Assembly (NCBI GenBank): GCA_902496665.1
Contig: CABVBU010000006.1
Span: forward strand, 49,040 to 113,039
DNA: 64,000 bases
DNA from: an uncultured Clostridium sp.
GTDB taxonomy: Bacteria; Bacillota; Clostridia; Lachnospirales; Lachnospiraceae
Direction: 5' to 3'
The stretch's first letter is position 1. Each line of letters opens with the position of its first letter. The notes below the pieces were generated by a model. It searched no databases. It was not told where the DNA came from and worked only from the letters and a program-made list of their open reading frames with translations. Positions 8,361-16,120 of the stretch are shown here, piece after piece. The translations under genes were made by a program, and so were the position numbers.

Positions 8361-9023
8361 TTATTTCTGCTGTCTTGCCTCATTTAAGCTCATTCCGCCG
8401 CGGACATGGGTCTCGATACGGTCTTCTTTCGCCTTGATCTTCTCTGCTTCCTCAAGAACTTCCTTTAAGTGGGCACTCGGAACAACAGCAACGCCGGTGC
8501 GGTCCATTAAGACAAGGTCCTCCGGACAGATCTGGACGCCGCCGATGAACACCGGGACATCCACATCAACGGTTTCCATGAAGCGGGCGCTCTTTACCGG
8601 ACTTGTGCCGCCGAGATAAACCGGGAATTTGAGGTCTGCGATCTCGTCGATATCCCTGAGACTTCCGTTTGTAAGTTCACCCATAACGCCGCGCATCTGT
8701 GCTCTTGTGGCTAACATGGCGCCGCCTGTGGCAATGTCGGTGAGGCCGGTCGCCTCGATGACAAGAAGATCACCGTACTCTGTCTGACTGTCGATGATGG
8801 ATGCCTGTTTTGTCAGGGACTTTCCGTCAAAAGCTGTCTTTCTGCGCATCTGGCGGAGCGTCTTTGCGAAACCTGCGGTCCGCGGCTGGCAGACATCTAA
8901 CGGGCGGAGTCCAAGGACGATTCCTGAGCGGAGTCCGAGGTTGTCCATGGCGTCGGAGATGTTTGATGTCGGGAATTTTTTGTAATTTTCGATCCAGTAG
9001 GTTCTTTCTTCTTTGTTGAACAT
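8361..9023 (-). CDS. RraA-like protein (HMG/CHA aldolase or oxaloacetate decarboxylase family)
   Basis: Protein of 220 residues of the RraA/dimethylmenaquinone-methyltransferase-like fold. Recognisable blocks are TSNISDAMDNLG near the N-terminus, GDLLVIEATGLTDIATGGAMLATRA in the middle, and the C-terminal GGVQICPEDLVLMDRTGVAVVP. Characterised relatives either inhibit RNase E or are metal-dependent class II aldolases cleaving 4-hydroxy-4-methyl-2-oxoglutarate and similar acids. It lies in an operon-like run with a dicarboxylate carrier and a lactonase, so an aldolase or decarboxylase acting on an imported hydroxy-dicarboxylic acid is more plausible than RNase control. The substrate is not determinable by reading. 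Confidence 0.82.
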   Translation of the reverse strand: MFNKEERTYWIENYKKFPTSNISDAMDNLGLRSGIVLGLRPLDVCQPRTAGFAKTLRQMRRKTAFDGKSLTKQASIIDSQTEYGDLLVIEATGLTDIATGGAMLATRAQMRGVMGELTNGSLRDIDEIADLKFPVYLGGTSPVKSARFMETVDVDVPVFIGGVQICPEDLVLMDRTGVAVVPSAHLKEVLEEAEKIKAKEDRIETHVRGGMSLNEARQQK

Positions 9024-9278
9024 GATATCAGTTTTCGCAGCTGCTTCACATAAATACAGCTGTGATTCCCCTTTCTAAAAAATAATCCTCGTAAATTTAT
9101 GAATTGATTATAGCATTAAAACTGCGGAGCCTTACATGATAAATGATTATAAATATTGATTCCGCAAAGTTATCTGTATCACCTTAAGGAAAATGCCCGA
9201 TGAAGATTCACCAGGCATTCCAGGATGTAGTCGGACCTTTCAGAATGTACAGATCTGAAAAGCCACAATTATCTAAAC

Positions 9279-10532
9279 TTAAGCAATAATCTTGTAAATT
9301 CCAATAAAAGCGAATACTGCCAACACCGCAAGCGCGATGAAGGATACCGCGAACAGCTCGACGAACAGTCTGTTCTGCGGGAATTTTTCATCTGCGTCCT
9401 CCTGCTGTGCAACACCGGCCATGATAAGGGCACCGGTGGTGGAGATCGGTGTGAAACCGGAAACTGTTCCGCCGATAACGATGACGGAGACAAGCTCTAA
9501 CGCAGTCACGTTGCCGATGCTTGCCGCAAGCCCGCTTGCTGTCGGAATCAGGGTCGGGAATACGACGCCGAGACCTGAGCTGAAGAAGGACATGAGTCCT
9601 GCTGCGATAGCCATGATCGTTGCGGCTGTCTTGGGACCCATAACGGATTCCAGGCCGTCGACCATGATGTCGATACCACCGGAGAGGGAGATGACATTCA
9701 TTAAGATGCCGACACCGAGAACCATGATGATCACGTTCCACGGGATCATCTTGAACGCAGTCTTTTCATCGCCGCATCCGAGTACGATCAGAACGGAACC
9801 GACGGTAAATCCTGTGAGGCCGACATTCCATGAAAAGAACAGGGCACCGATGGCGAGAGCTGCAAGCCCCGCAAGGGAGAGCCACTGATTTTTGCTGAAT
9901 TTCGGAAGAACATCCTCATGGTTGGTGTGCGGAGCGACCTTCCATCCTTTGTAATAAATGTAGACGAGAACAGCCACGACAAGAGCAGTCACAGTGAGGC
10001 ACATCATGATCGGAACGGTATTTCCGGTAAGTCCCTGTGCTTCCATAAGCTCACGGACAACGGCACTCTCCGGAGTCAGCGGGCTCATACGTCCGGACAT
10101 AACGCCGAGATCACCGATGATCGCCGTCATGATCGGGTTCACACCTGCGGATATCGCGACCGGGATCGCGATGACCGGAACGATCGCGAGAGACGGGATG
10201 GCTCCCGGTCCCACCGCACAGATCAGGAATCCGAGCAGGTACATGACGAACGGGATCAGCGCCTTGTGCGGTCCGACGAGAGCTACCATCTTCTTTGCCA
10301 GAAGTTCCAGAGTTCCGTTTTCATTGATGATAGCAAAGAGATATGTGATGCCGATCATCTGCATGCAGAGGGAGGAACTGAATCCCTTGATAATATCATT
10401 TGCCTTGATCCCATAGACGAGTCCGAGGATCATGGAGAAGCCGATACATAAAATTCCGACGTTCGCTTTGCGGACGAAGCCGATAACGATGGCAGCTAAA
10501 AGGGCGATAAGTGAAATAAGACCAAGATTCAT
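9279..10532 (-). CDS. MatC-type / SLC13-like dicarboxylate transporter
   Basis: Integral membrane carrier of 417 residues with about 10-12 hydrophobic segments across its whole length. The N-terminal half (MNLGLISLIALLAAIVIGF, then FLICAVGPGAIPSLAIVPV and GDLGVMSGRMSPLTPESAVV) resembles the MatC N-terminal domain of malonate/dicarboxylate carriers in the ion-transporter superfamily. The second half repeats the pattern with VIVIGGTVSGFTPISTTGALI. It probably imports a di- or tricarboxylate with cations. The gene is 9 bases downstream of the lactonase start-to-stop frame and upstream of the RraA-like gene, consistent with a catabolic operon. The 255-base gap after it holds no feature I can support. 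Confidence 0.82.
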   Translation of the reverse strand: MNLGLISLIALLAAIVIGFVRKANVGILCIGFSMILGLVYGIKANDIIKGFSSSLCMQMIGITYLFAIINENGTLELLAKKMVALVGPHKALIPFVMYLLGFLICAVGPGAIPSLAIVPVIAIPVAISAGVNPIMTAIIGDLGVMSGRMSPLTPESAVVRELMEAQGLTGNTVPIMMCLTVTALVVAVLVYIYYKGWKVAPHTNHEDVLPKFSKNQWLSLAGLAALAIGALFFSWNVGLTGFTVGSVLIVLGCGDEKTAFKMIPWNVIIMVLGVGILMNVISLSGGIDIMVDGLESVMGPKTAATIMAIAAGLMSFFSSGLGVVFPTLIPTASGLAASIGNVTALELVSVIVIGGTVSGFTPISTTGALIMAGVAQQEDADEKFPQNRLFVELFAVSFIALAVLAVFAFIGIYKIIA

Positions 10533-10541
10533 ATGTACCTC

Positions 10542-11591
10542 CTAGCGGAATGTGATGCAGACCGGGCTCTCCGCTGCGATCACGCGACCGGTGTATTCCA
10601 TGCGGCCCTGTTCAGAGTCAAGTTTCATCTCTATGATCGTGTCACTGTCCTCGTTTGCCATGTAAAAACGGCTGTAATCCGGATTGAATGTGATGAAACG
10701 CGGTGTGAGACCCATTGCCGGGTAGTAGCCGAGTTCCTTCATGTAACCGGTCTCCTGGTTGATTCGGTAGAGGACGATGGACTCGTGGATGCGGTTGGAA
10801 CCAATGAGGATCTCGCCGTTCTTATCAAGGAGAGACGCACTTGCCTGTCCCTCGCCGGTGTATGTTTCCGGAAGTGTCGGCAGATTCTGGCGCGGAAGAA
10901 GCTTTCCGTTCACGTCATCGAAGCCGAAATATGTCATCTTGTTGCCTTTTTCGTTGATCAGGTACGCGTAATGGTTATTCGGATGGATCGCGATATGGCG
11001 CGGCTCATCGTACTCTCTGGAACGGAAGCAGTCTGTCTCGGTGAGTGTGCCGTTTTCGGCGTCAAAGCGGTATACAAGGACCTGTCCGTAACCCTGAATT
11101 CTTCCCTGTGTCACAACGAAGAGGAATGTCTTTGTATGATCCCAGATGCACTGGTGCGCGAAGGAGACGGTTCCCTCTTTTCTGCCTGGGAGATGTGTCT
11201 CGGAGACGATATCACCGAGACTGCCGTCTGCGTTTCTCTTAATTACATAGACAGCGCCGCCCTGAAGAACAGCAACGACTAAATATTTGTTTGTCTTGTC
11301 AGCTGTAATATATACCGGGTTCTTTCCACCGATATCGATCATATTTAACGGAGATAAGGTTCCGTCCTCAAGGATCTTGTAGCTGGAGACCTTTGTCTTG
11401 TCTCCGTGAACGGAATAAAGGAATTTTCCCTCGTTGTCCATTGTCTGGTAGGACGGGTTCTCTTCCTCAGTCTTTAAACACTGGATCAGATCCCAGTCGC
11501 CGGTCTTTTCATCGATCTTAAAAACCTTTAAGCCTTTTCCCCTTGCATTTCTCTCTTTTGTTGTTCTGCAGCCTACATAAGCGTAGCTCAT
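10542..11591 (-). CDS. Lactonase-family beta-propeller protein (6-phosphogluconolactonase-like)
   Basis: Predicted cytoplasmic seven-bladed beta-propeller of 349 residues of the lactonase family, which contains 6-phosphogluconolactonase of the YbhE/Pgl type and carboxymuconate cyclases. Characteristic blocks are KFLYSVHG, SFAHQCIWDH, DEPRHIAIHPNNHYAYLINE and LTPRFITFNPD. The frame extends 27 codons upstream, but the ATG at 11591 has a strong GAGGAGGAAAAGG site, so it is the start. It is first in the run lactonase, carrier, RraA-like. Because its partners act on carboxylic acids, it may open or form a carboxylated lactone rather than act in the pentose phosphate path. This last point is inference. 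Confidence 0.83.
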   Translation of the reverse strand: MSYAYVGCRTTKERNARGKGLKVFKIDEKTGDWDLIQCLKTEEENPSYQTMDNEGKFLYSVHGDKTKVSSYKILEDGTLSPLNMIDIGGKNPVYITADKTNKYLVVAVLQGGAVYVIKRNADGSLGDIVSETHLPGRKEGTVSFAHQCIWDHTKTFLFVVTQGRIQGYGQVLVYRFDAENGTLTETDCFRSREYDEPRHIAIHPNNHYAYLINEKGNKMTYFGFDDVNGKLLPRQNLPTLPETYTGEGQASASLLDKNGEILIGSNRIHESIVLYRINQETGYMKELGYYPAMGLTPRFITFNPDYSRFYMANEDSDTIIEMKLDSEQGRMEYTGRVIAAESPVCITFR

Positions 11592-12061
11592 TTCCTTTTC
11601 CTCCTCAAATGAATATAAGATCATATAAAAGATTCCCACTTGATCACTTCGCTTCGAAGCGATAAAAGCCAACTGCTCCGCGCCTTCGGCACTCCCGCAG
11701 TTGCCGCCGATATTCGTAATACGGGCTATCGCCCTCCTTACTCATACCGGCTTGGTAGTCAGATGTCTTCCCATCCTTGCGTGCAAGCACGCAGTCTGGT
11801 CAGCCGTCTGACTACACTTTTATGATAAATTATTAACATGTCAAATGGAAATTCAGGAAAAGAATAGGCTCGGTATTCCATTATGGAATACCGTGTTTTT
11901 TCAAGTTTCTGGTTCTTTCTGATACCCTATTGTAATTCCTTCTGTATTCCCTTAAAATATGCATATCTGCTATTTCATAAATGTCCAGATCTGTTATGCG
12001 GCAATTATGTTAAACAGCAATCCAATCAGCAAAAATCTTATAACTATACAGGAGTTTTACC
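11592..12061. other. 470-bp divergent intergenic region rich in inverted repeats
   Basis: Lies between the lactonase operon and the SDR gene. Between 11640 and 11820 are several nested inverted repeats: CGCTTCGAAGCG (11650-11661), GGGC-TATC-GCCC (11723-11734), and a long structure with outer arms GTAGTCAGA (11755-11763) / TCTGACTAC (11807-11815) around TGCGTG-CAAG-CACGCA (11778-11793). A separate perfect palindrome follows at 11871-11893. Base composition is more GC-rich than the flanking promoter stretch. No open frame with a ribosome-binding site was seen. Confidence 0.55.
11871..11899 (+). promoter_or_regulatory. Perfect 10-bp palindrome, operator or terminator
   Basis: CGGTATTCCA (11871-11880) and TGGAATACCG (11884-11893) are a perfect inverted repeat with a 3-base spacer, followed by TGTTTTTTC on the plus strand. 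The T-run gives it terminator form, but no plus-strand gene ends upstream. An operator controlling the divergent lactonase and SDR genes is an equal possibility. Confidence 0.5.
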
Positions 12062-12790
12062 ATGAAAAAAACAGTTCTCGTCACTGGCTCGTCCCGCGGG
12101 ATCGGGCGGGCGGTGGCTTTAAAATTTGCTTCCTGCGGATACCATGTCGTGATCAACTGTGCCAGAAGCACAGATCGGTTGGAAGAAGTGAAAAAAGAAG
12201 TTGAGGCGCTGGGCGCAGAGTGCCTGGCGGTACAGGCGGATGTCGGATGTTCGAATGACTGCCAGCGGCTTTTTAAGGAAATCGAATCCCGCTTCGGCCA
12301 TGTGGATGTCCTCGTAAACAACGCCGGGATCTCCATCATCGGCCTCTTACAGGACTTAAGCTTTGAGGATTGGAACCGGATCCTCTCCGCGAACCTGTCC
12401 TCCGTCTTCCACTGCGCGAAGCTCGCGATCCCAGGCATGATCCACTGTCACAGCGGAAAGATCATCAATATCTCCTCCGTCTGGGGCGTCTGCGGTGCCT
12501 CCTGCGAGGCAGCCTACTCCGCCACAAAAGGCGGCGTCAACGGTCTCACCATGGCCCTCGCCAAGGAACTCGCCCCCTCCGGCATTCAGGTGAACGCCAT
12601 CGCCTGCGGAGCCATTGATACGGAGATGAATGGATTTTTATCTGAGGAGGAGCATGAGATGCTCTTGGACGAGATTCCCGCCGGCCGCATGGGAAAGCCG
12701 GAGGAAGTCGCAGACCTCGTCATGAAACTCGTAGAAGCACCGGACTACTTGACCGGTCAGATCATAAAAATGGATGGTGGCTGGATCTGA
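12062..12790 (+). CDS. SDR-family oxidoreductase (FabG-like)
   Basis: Short-chain dehydrogenase/reductase, 242 residues, cytoplasmic, using NAD(P)H. The cofactor motif is TGSSRGIGRAVA at residues 7-18, the structural motif NNAGIS is at about 84, the catalytic Ser lies in INISSVWG, and the YxxxK pair is in AAYSATKGG. The C-terminus KMDGGWI is typical of FabG-like enzymes. It is not in a fatty-acid cluster; it stands alone, divergent from the lactonase operon and convergent with iclR. Its substrate may therefore belong to that catabolic locus. A beta-ketoacyl-ACP reductase role is possible but not supported by context. Confidence 0.85.
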   Translation: MKKTVLVTGSSRGIGRAVALKFASCGYHVVINCARSTDRLEEVKKEVEALGAECLAVQADVGCSNDCQRLFKEIESRFGHVDVLVNNAGISIIGLLQDLSFEDWNRILSANLSSVFHCAKLAIPGMIHCHSGKIINISSVWGVCGASCEAAYSATKGGVNGLTMALAKELAPSGIQVNAIACGAIDTEMNGFLSEEEHEMLLDEIPAGRMGKPEEVADLVMKLVEAPDYLTGQIIKMDGGWI

Positions 12791-12815
12791 TCCGGCCACC
12801 ATTTCTTTCTGCTTT
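12774..12815. terminator. Terminator between SDR gene and iclR
   Basis: The stem formed by ATGGTGGC-GGATC and GATCC-GCCACCAT (12774-12802) overlaps the SDR stop codon and is followed by TTTCTTTCTGCTTTT. It serves two convergent genes. Confidence 0.75.
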
Positions 12816-13620
12816 AAAAGCGCAGACAATCCTGCAGATAACGCGCATGCGCCTGAAGCGCAGCAATAATCTCCTGTCTTCTCTTCTTTATCATCGGACT
12901 CATTCCCGTCAGGCTCACACTTCCAAACAATTCATTATGATATCGATTAAAGATCGGCACTGCCAGCGCTGATACTCCGGTAAAAAGAGCGTCGTATTCT
13001 TCAGAATATCCATTTTTACGGATCCGGTATAACTCCACGTCAAAATTCTTCTGCCTATCCTCGAAAGACTTCTGAAACGGTGTCATCGGCATTCTTTCCA
13101 GATATTCCGCTCTTTCTTTTTCCGATAAATATGCCAACAGAATCTTTCCGCTTGCAGAATCATACAGAGATATCTGTGGTGACACACGCTGGACAATAAA
13201 AGGGCAGTTTGTCGGTTCAGTTGTGTCAATCACTCTCAATTGCTTTTCGTCCATTGCAAACATGGTTCCGTTTAACTGGAACTGATTACTTAACGCCAGC
13301 AGTCTGTCATGGCCCCGGTCAATGCACATGCTCTGGCGCGTCCCGGCAGCGAGACAGGCTTTGTTAAACAGCGCCGCCCCCAGCATGTACTGCCCATTTC
13401 CATTCTGGCTGATATAGCCATTCTGGTAAAGCGTACTCAGGATCCCATGGACTGTACCTTTGTTCAAATTGAGCTGATTGCTGATCTGCCCCAGCGTCAG
13501 GGCAGAATTTGTCATCGTAAAGCAGTTCAGTATGTTGATCGCACGCTGAACCGACTGGATCTGACGTTCCGTAGCCTTTGTATTTTTTTCCGTAACATTT
13601 TTCGATTCATCCAATGGCAA
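12814..13620 (-). CDS. IclR-family transcriptional regulator
   Basis: Regulator of about 268 residues. The N-terminal winged HTH reads LTLGQISNQLNLNKGTVHGIL, and the C-terminal IclR effector domain includes QRVSPQISLYDSASGKILLAYLSE and YDALFTGVSALAVPIFN. No ATG fits. The TTG at 13620 is preceded by AGGGGGA at a good distance and is taken as the start; the frame also has a TTG at 13638 without a site. It is divergent from the NRAMP-like / glutaminase / ureohydrolase operon, and its promoter overlaps that operon's promoter face to face. It is therefore the likely regulator of both. IclR proteins usually respond to small carbon or nitrogen metabolites. Confidence 0.88.
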   Translation of the reverse strand: MPLDESKNVTEKNTKATERQIQSVQRAINILNCFTMTNSALTLGQISNQLNLNKGTVHGILSTLYQNGYISQNGNGQYMLGAALFNKACLAAGTRQSMCIDRGHDRLLALSNQFQLNGTMFAMDEKQLRVIDTTEPTNCPFIVQRVSPQISLYDSASGKILLAYLSEKERAEYLERMPMTPFQKSFEDRQKNFDVELYRIRKNGYSEEYDALFTGVSALAVPIFNRYHNELFGSVSLTGMSPMIKKRRQEIIAALQAHARYLQDCLRF

Positions 13621-13675
13621 AATACATCCCCCTGTCAAATAGAGTTTGATATTGTCAAAAGCACGTTGGTAATTA

Positions 13676-13704
13676 TTGTCATTTTAACATTCCTATGCTA
13701 TATT
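13676..13704 (+). promoter_or_regulatory. Promoter of the NRAMP-like/glutaminase operon
   Basis: TTGTCA (13676-13681), 17-base spacer, TATATT (13699-13704), with an extended -10 TGC. The sequence TATTGTCA occurs three times in the region (about 13650, 13674 and 13701) at roughly 25-base spacing and may be the IclR operator. Confidence 0.65.
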
Positions 13705-13709
13705 GTCAA
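13681..13709 (-). promoter_or_regulatory. Promoter of iclR, overlapping the divergent promoter
   Basis: On the minus strand, consensus TTGACA (13704-13709), 17-base spacer, TAAAAT (13681-13686). The two promoters occupy almost the same 30 bases on opposite strands, so polymerase binding on one should block the other. Confidence 0.7.
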
Positions 13710-13787
13710 CACAGTTACAAAAGTTCAATTTTTTCGGCCGAATAAATAGAACATTCATATCGCTCAACTAAAAAAGGAGGAAAACGC

Positions 13788-15029
13788 ATGGTGAATTCCA
13801 ATAATGTCACTCGTAAATTTACTATGAAAGAAAAACTTGCTTCCCTTGGTCCCGGCTTCGTGATCGTGGGATCATTCATCGGTCCCGGAACCGTAACAAG
13901 CTGTACGCTGGCAGGTGCAACTTACGGTTTCACACTTTTCTGGTGTGTTGTCTTTTCCGTTATCGCAGTTATCGTCATGCAGGGCATGGCAGCAAGGATC
14001 GGTATCATCACTCAGGAAGGTCTTGCAGAAAACATGAAGCATGACTTTGCTGACCGTCCGCTTCTTCGAAACATTTTATGTGGTCTTGTCATCATTGCGA
14101 TCACCATCGGCGGACTCGCATATATGGGCGGCGACCTTACCGGAACGGCAATGGGAGCCAGTGCACTGACCGGTGTTCCGACAAGAATCATGGCTCCGGT
14201 CTTAGGAGTTATCGTTCTGATCGTTCTCCTCTTTGTCGGTGATGCCGTGAAATATCTGGAAAAGCTTTTAAGTGTATGTGTCACTTTAATGGCAATCGTC
14301 TTTCTTATGACAATGCTCATTGTTCGTCCTGATTTCGGCGAACTGCTCCGCGGCTGCATCCCGACAGTCCCGAAGGGCGGACTGATGACATGTCTTTCCC
14401 TCATTGGAACGACCGTTGTTCCGTACAACATGTTCCTGCATGCTGCAAGCGCCCAAAGAACATGGCATACAAAGGAAGAACTTCCGCTCTGTATGTTTGG
14501 CACAACCGTACCGATGATCATCGGCGGTGTTATCACAGGTTCCATTATGATCACATCAGCAGTGGTTATGCGCGGCATGAGCGTTAACAACGCAATGGAT
14601 ATGGCTGTACAGCTTGAAGGTACACTCGGACGTTTCGCTCAGCCTTTCATGGCATTAGGACTTCTCTCCGCAGGTATTTCCAGCGCTCTCTGCTCTCCGA
14701 TCAGTGTCTCTTACGTATTAGCCGGACTTTTTGACTGGAAGACAGATGGCTCCGATAAACGTTTCTTAGGAACAAGCGCAATCATTCTGATCGTCGGAAT
14801 TATTATTTCCGCAATTGGCACCAACCCGTTAGCACTGATCATGACTGCTCAGGCTGTAAATGGAATCGCACTCCCGGTCGTTGTAGGTGTTACTCTTTAC
14901 CTTGCAAGCCGTCAGAGAATTATGGGTGAATATAAGAACTCCATGCTCCAAAACATTATCGGCCTGATGATCTTTGCGATCTCACTGATCCTTGGTATTT
15001 CAAGTTTTATCGGTGTTTTTGCCGGTTAA
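13788..15029 (+). CDS. NRAMP-fold transporter lacking canonical metal-site residues
   Basis: Membrane transporter of 413 residues with about 11 hydrophobic helices, recognisable as NRAMP (LeuT fold) by its N-terminus SLGPGFVIVGSFIGPGTVTS and its helix-6 region GTTVVPYNMFLHAAS. Canonical NRAMP metal transporters have DPGN in helix 1 and MPH in helix 6. Here these positions read G32-P33-G34-T35 and V211-P212-Y213, so the Asp, Asn, Met and His/Ala ligands are gone. Manganese or iron transport is therefore doubtful. Context (glutaminase, ureohydrolase, ATC-hydrolase-like) suggests uptake of an organic nitrogen compound, but that is inference. The ribosome-binding site AAGGAGG is strong. First gene of the IclR-linked operon. 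Confidence 0.83.
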   Translation: MVNSNNVTRKFTMKEKLASLGPGFVIVGSFIGPGTVTSCTLAGATYGFTLFWCVVFSVIAVIVMQGMAARIGIITQEGLAENMKHDFADRPLLRNILCGLVIIAITIGGLAYMGGDLTGTAMGASALTGVPTRIMAPVLGVIVLIVLLFVGDAVKYLEKLLSVCVTLMAIVFLMTMLIVRPDFGELLRGCIPTVPKGGLMTCLSLIGTTVVPYNMFLHAASAQRTWHTKEELPLCMFGTTVPMIIGGVITGSIMITSAVVMRGMSVNNAMDMAVQLEGTLGRFAQPFMALGLLSAGISSALCSPISVSYVLAGLFDWKTDGSDKRFLGTSAIILIVGIIISAIGTNPLALIMTAQAVNGIALPVVVGVTLYLASRQRIMGEYKNSMLQNIIGLMIFAISLILGISSFIGVFAG

Positions 15030-15068
15030 AGCATTAACACATACATACACATGAGAAGAGGTGAACAT

Positions 15069-16007
15069 ATGCTGGAGGAAGTTGCGAGAGATGCCTGGGA
15101 GTATGGACGAAAATTCCTGCTGCAGGGAAAGGTCGCAGATTACATACCTGAGCTTGGGAAAGCAAATCCAGTACATTTTGGACTATGTATTAAAACAGAA
15201 GATGGCCGTCATATCGAATTTGGTGATTCCGAATGCCGCTTTACTATACAGAGTATCTGTAAAATCGTTTCCCTCGCAGCAGCACTGCAATATATCGGTG
15301 AAGAAAAGGTCTTTAAGAATGTGATGATGGAACCATCCGGGGATGCGTTCAATTCAATCTTAAAGCTTGACACAGCGAGCAACCGCCCGTTCAATCCGAT
15401 GATCAACGCTGGAGCCATTGAAGTTGTAAGCCTTCTGGCCGGGCGCTTCTCTTTCGAACAGATGCTGGAATTTATCCGCACCTTATGTAATGACAATGAG
15501 ATCATTCTGGATGAGTCCGTTTATCGCTCTGAAAAGGCAACCGGTGACAGAAACCGGGCGATCGGATATCTGTTAAAGAGCAAGGGTGTGTTAAAGGGGG
15601 ATGTTCTCCAGACGCTGGATCTCTACTTTAAGCTCTGTTCCTTGAGTGTAAATGCAAGATCATTATCAGAATTAGGCCTTCTTCTTGCAAACGGAGGTAT
15701 TTCCACAACTACCGGAAAACGCCTTCTCGACAAAAAAGTCGTCCGAACATTAAAAACCCTTATGCTGACCTGCGGCATGTACGACCGTTCCGGGGAATTT
15801 GCCGTCCGCGTGGGGATCCCCTCAAAAAGCGGTGTCGGAGGCGGGATCCTCTCCTGTGTGGGAGGCCGCATGGGAATTGGAATCTACGGACCGGCACTCG
15901 ACGAAAAAGGCAACAGCATCGGTGGCGGATATACACTGGAATATCTTTCTGAACATTTGAACCTTCACATCCTCGATTCCGCCGATACAAAAGAGACACA
16001 AAATTAA
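15069..16007 (+). CDS. glsA: Glutaminase A family enzyme
   Basis: Serine-dependent glutaminase, 312 residues, of the beta-lactamase-like fold; the known reaction is L-glutamine to L-glutamate plus ammonia. Family residues are present: VADYIPEL, the SxxK motif in QSICKIVSL, NPMINAGAI, RNRAIGYLL, YFKLCSLSV and GIPSKSGVGGGI. The usual Tyr in GEFAYRVG is Val here, a small departure near the active site. The ATG at 15069 is used because AAGAGGTG lies at proper distance; an ATG 18 bases earlier has no site. It lies 39 bases after the transporter gene in the same operon. A related amide may be the true substrate. Confidence 0.88.
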   Translation: MLEEVARDAWEYGRKFLLQGKVADYIPELGKANPVHFGLCIKTEDGRHIEFGDSECRFTIQSICKIVSLAAALQYIGEEKVFKNVMMEPSGDAFNSILKLDTASNRPFNPMINAGAIEVVSLLAGRFSFEQMLEFIRTLCNDNEIILDESVYRSEKATGDRNRAIGYLLKSKGVLKGDVLQTLDLYFKLCSLSVNARSLSELGLLLANGGISTTTGKRLLDKKVVRTLKTLMLTCGMYDRSGEFAVRVGIPSKSGVGGGILSCVGGRMGIGIYGPALDEKGNSIGGGYTLEYLSEHLNLHILDSADTKETQN

Positions 16008-16120
16008 GTCTTTCAATACGACATATGACAGTTTTCATATAACTGCTGACTGCTTCACAACTACAAGAAAAAAATCGCCCTCGACAATAGGGCAACCGAA
16101 CAAAGAAAGGAAATGACATT

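Noticed and set aside
10533..11282. Plus-strand open frame of 249 codons
   Set aside because: Antisense shadow of the lactonase gene, with no family resemblance.
15051..15068. Earlier ATG for the glutaminase
   Set aside because: The ribosome-binding site falls between this ATG and the one at 15069.
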